64,000 nt of DNA from Desemzia incerta (lineage in GTDB: Bacteria; Bacillota; Bacilli; Lactobacillales; Carnobacteriaceae): contig NZ_FOXW01000003.1 of assembly GCF_900115825.1 (NCBI RefSeq), forward strand, positions 248,001 to 312,000, in the 5' to 3' direction. Positions 63,214 through 64,000 of the stretch are shown piece by piece; within the stretch, counting starts at the first letter, position 1; each line of letters begins with the position of its first letter. Made by a program: the position numbers and the translations under genes. The notes beneath the pieces were generated by a model. It had not been told where the DNA came from and made no database searches. It saw only the letters and a list, made by a program, of their open reading frames with translations.

Positions 63214-63876
63214 TTACCTCAATCCATCCCACTCTAAGTAAAATTCTTCTAGAAAAGTCTCCATATATTCATGTCTTCTTTGTGCAAAGACTTTTCCAGT
63301 TTGTGTATTCATCGTATCTTTCAACTTCAACAGTTTTTCATAAAAATGCATGATGGCTGTATCGTCTCCTGAACGGTATTCTTCGTAACTCATAGATTCT
63401 CTCGGTTTTTTAGACGGATCATGAATCAGACGTCCTCGTGAACCCGAAAAAGCCATAGTCCGTGCGATCCCAATTGCACCAATAGCGTCTAAACGATCCG
63501 CATCCTGCACCAGCATTCCTTCAATAGAGTCGAGCTGCACTTTATTGGTCCCACCTTTATAAGATAGATTCAACACTATAAAAAGAATCTGCTCTTGGAT
63601 CTCTTTAGGCAAAGAAAATTGGTTCAGCCAATCCATCAACCGTTTTTCACCTTCTGCAGCATTTTTAACTAGTTTATCGTCTGGAACATCATGCAGCAAA
63701 GCTGCCATCTCGCAAACAAAAGCATTTACCGGTCCGGGTTCTTCTGCTGCCATTTGTTTAGCTAAGTTCCTTACTCGGTGGATATGCCACCAATCATGTC
63801 CTGAAGCATCATTTTGAAATAAGTCTGCTACAAATTGTTCCGTTAATGCGATAATTTCTTCTTGTTGTTTTTCCAT
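63214..63876 (-). CDS. HD-domain phosphohydrolase, YpgQ/YedJ-like
   Basis: A 220-residue metal-dependent phosphohydrolase. The HD superfamily residues are visible: DWWHIHRVRNLA near residue 33, the HD pair in ALLHDVPDDK near residue 65, and the last ligand in VQDADRLDAIGAIGIART near residue 120. Relatives hydrolyse nucleoside triphosphates or related phosphates in the cytosol; the substrate here is not known. GCAGGTG precedes the ATG at 63874-63876; a longer ATG start lacks a ribosome site. Confidence 0.88.
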   Translation of the reverse strand: MEKQQEEIIALTEQFVADLFQNDASGHDWWHIHRVRNLAKQMAAEEPGPVNAFVCEMAALLHDVPDDKLVKNAAEGEKRLMDWLNQFSLPKEIQEQILFIVLNLSYKGGTNKVQLDSIEGMLVQDADRLDAIGAIGIARTMAFSGSRGRLIHDPSKKPRESMSYEEYRSGDDTAIMHFYEKLLKLKDTMNTQTGKVFAQRRHEYMETFLEEFYLEWDGLR

Positions 63877-63907
63877 AAATACACCTGCTTTCTTCATTAT
63901 TATTTTA

Positions 63908-63942
63908 AAATAAGGCTAGGACATGTGATGTCCTAGCCTTAA
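63908..63942 (-). terminator. Terminator of a gene beyond the right edge
   Basis: AAGGCTAGGACAT (63912-63924) and ATGTCCTAGCCTT (63928-63940) form a perfect 13-bp stem with loop GTG, followed on the minus strand by ATTTTA. It separates the HD gene from whatever lies to the right. Confidence 0.8.
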
Positions 63943-63948
63943 TTGCAT

Positions 63949-63999
63949 TTATTTTTGTTTCTTATTTTTGTTAGAGCTGGCTTCCATAATAATTGGAAG
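63949..63999 (-). CDS. C-terminal fragment of a gene running off the window
   Basis: A minus-strand frame enters from the right edge and reads LPIIMEASSNKNKKQK before a TAA at 63949-63951, seven bases before the terminator stem. The lysine-rich tail resembles a protein C-terminus. Only 16 residues are visible, another frame is also open here, and no function can be given. Confidence 0.35.
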   Translation of the reverse strand, partial: LPIIMEASSNKNKKQK

Positions 64000-64000
64000 A

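Overview
The window is a continuous piece of a low-GC Gram-positive chromosome, most likely a lactic acid bacterium near Carnobacterium or Enterococcus. The evidence is gene order and protein type, not a database search. From about 4.4 to 43 kb, on the minus strand, runs the housekeeping block known from Bacillus and lactic acid bacteria: gmk-rpoZ-coaBC-priA-fmt-rsmB-prpC-prkC-rsgA-rpe-thiN, divergent rpmB, asp23-like-fakA-recG-plsX-acpP, rnc-smc-ftsY, ylxM-ffh-rpsP-khpA-rimM-trmD-rplS. Compared with B. subtilis, def, rlmN and sdaAB/sdaAA are missing. A lactococcal-order oppDFBCA peptide transporter sits between acpP and rnc. A PTS sugar permease sits between ftsY and ylxM, and a HAD phosphatase between smc and ftsY.

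Layout: 0-5 kb holds a quinone reductase fragment (+), SufT-like and esterase genes, a HAD phosphatase (+), a YitT membrane protein, an OsmC protein and an unknown protein. 5-43 kb is the housekeeping block. 43-45 kb has a YdbC/PC4-like protein and a patatin phospholipase. 45-53.5 kb is a complete ntpFIKECGABD V-type ATPase operon; its c-ring subunit keeps all five Na+ ligands known from Enterococcus hirae. 54-58.7 kb holds a DegV/FakB protein, a small SOS-controlled YolD-like gene (+) and an opuC compatible-solute ABC transporter. 59-64 kb holds cardiolipin synthase, an M50-type membrane protease, the thiamine transporter ThiT under a TPP riboswitch, a GNAT acetyltransferase and an HD phosphohydrolase.

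How genes work together: FakA plus the DegV/FakB protein, PlsX and AcpP belong to fatty-acid activation and phospholipid synthesis, and Cls remodels the product. ThiT imports thiamine and ThiN makes TPP, which feeds back on thiT through the riboswitch. Ffh and FtsY form the SRP targeting pathway. PrkC and PrpC are a wall-sensing kinase/phosphatase pair. The Na+-type V-ATPase and OpuC are consistent with salt or alkaline stress tolerance.

No large unknown system, phage or CRISPR array is visible. The least explained signals are intergenic: a 97-bp repeated palindromic element with compensatory base changes (41.8-42.1 kb), twin LexA boxes on the YolD-like gene, a palindrome on the ntp -35 box, a long hairpin just after rnc, an IS-end-like palindrome nested in a terminator (0.65 kb), and a structured recG leader whose gene lacks a Shine-Dalgarno site. 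Many starts below are downstream of the longest open frame, chosen from Shine-Dalgarno position and family N-termini.
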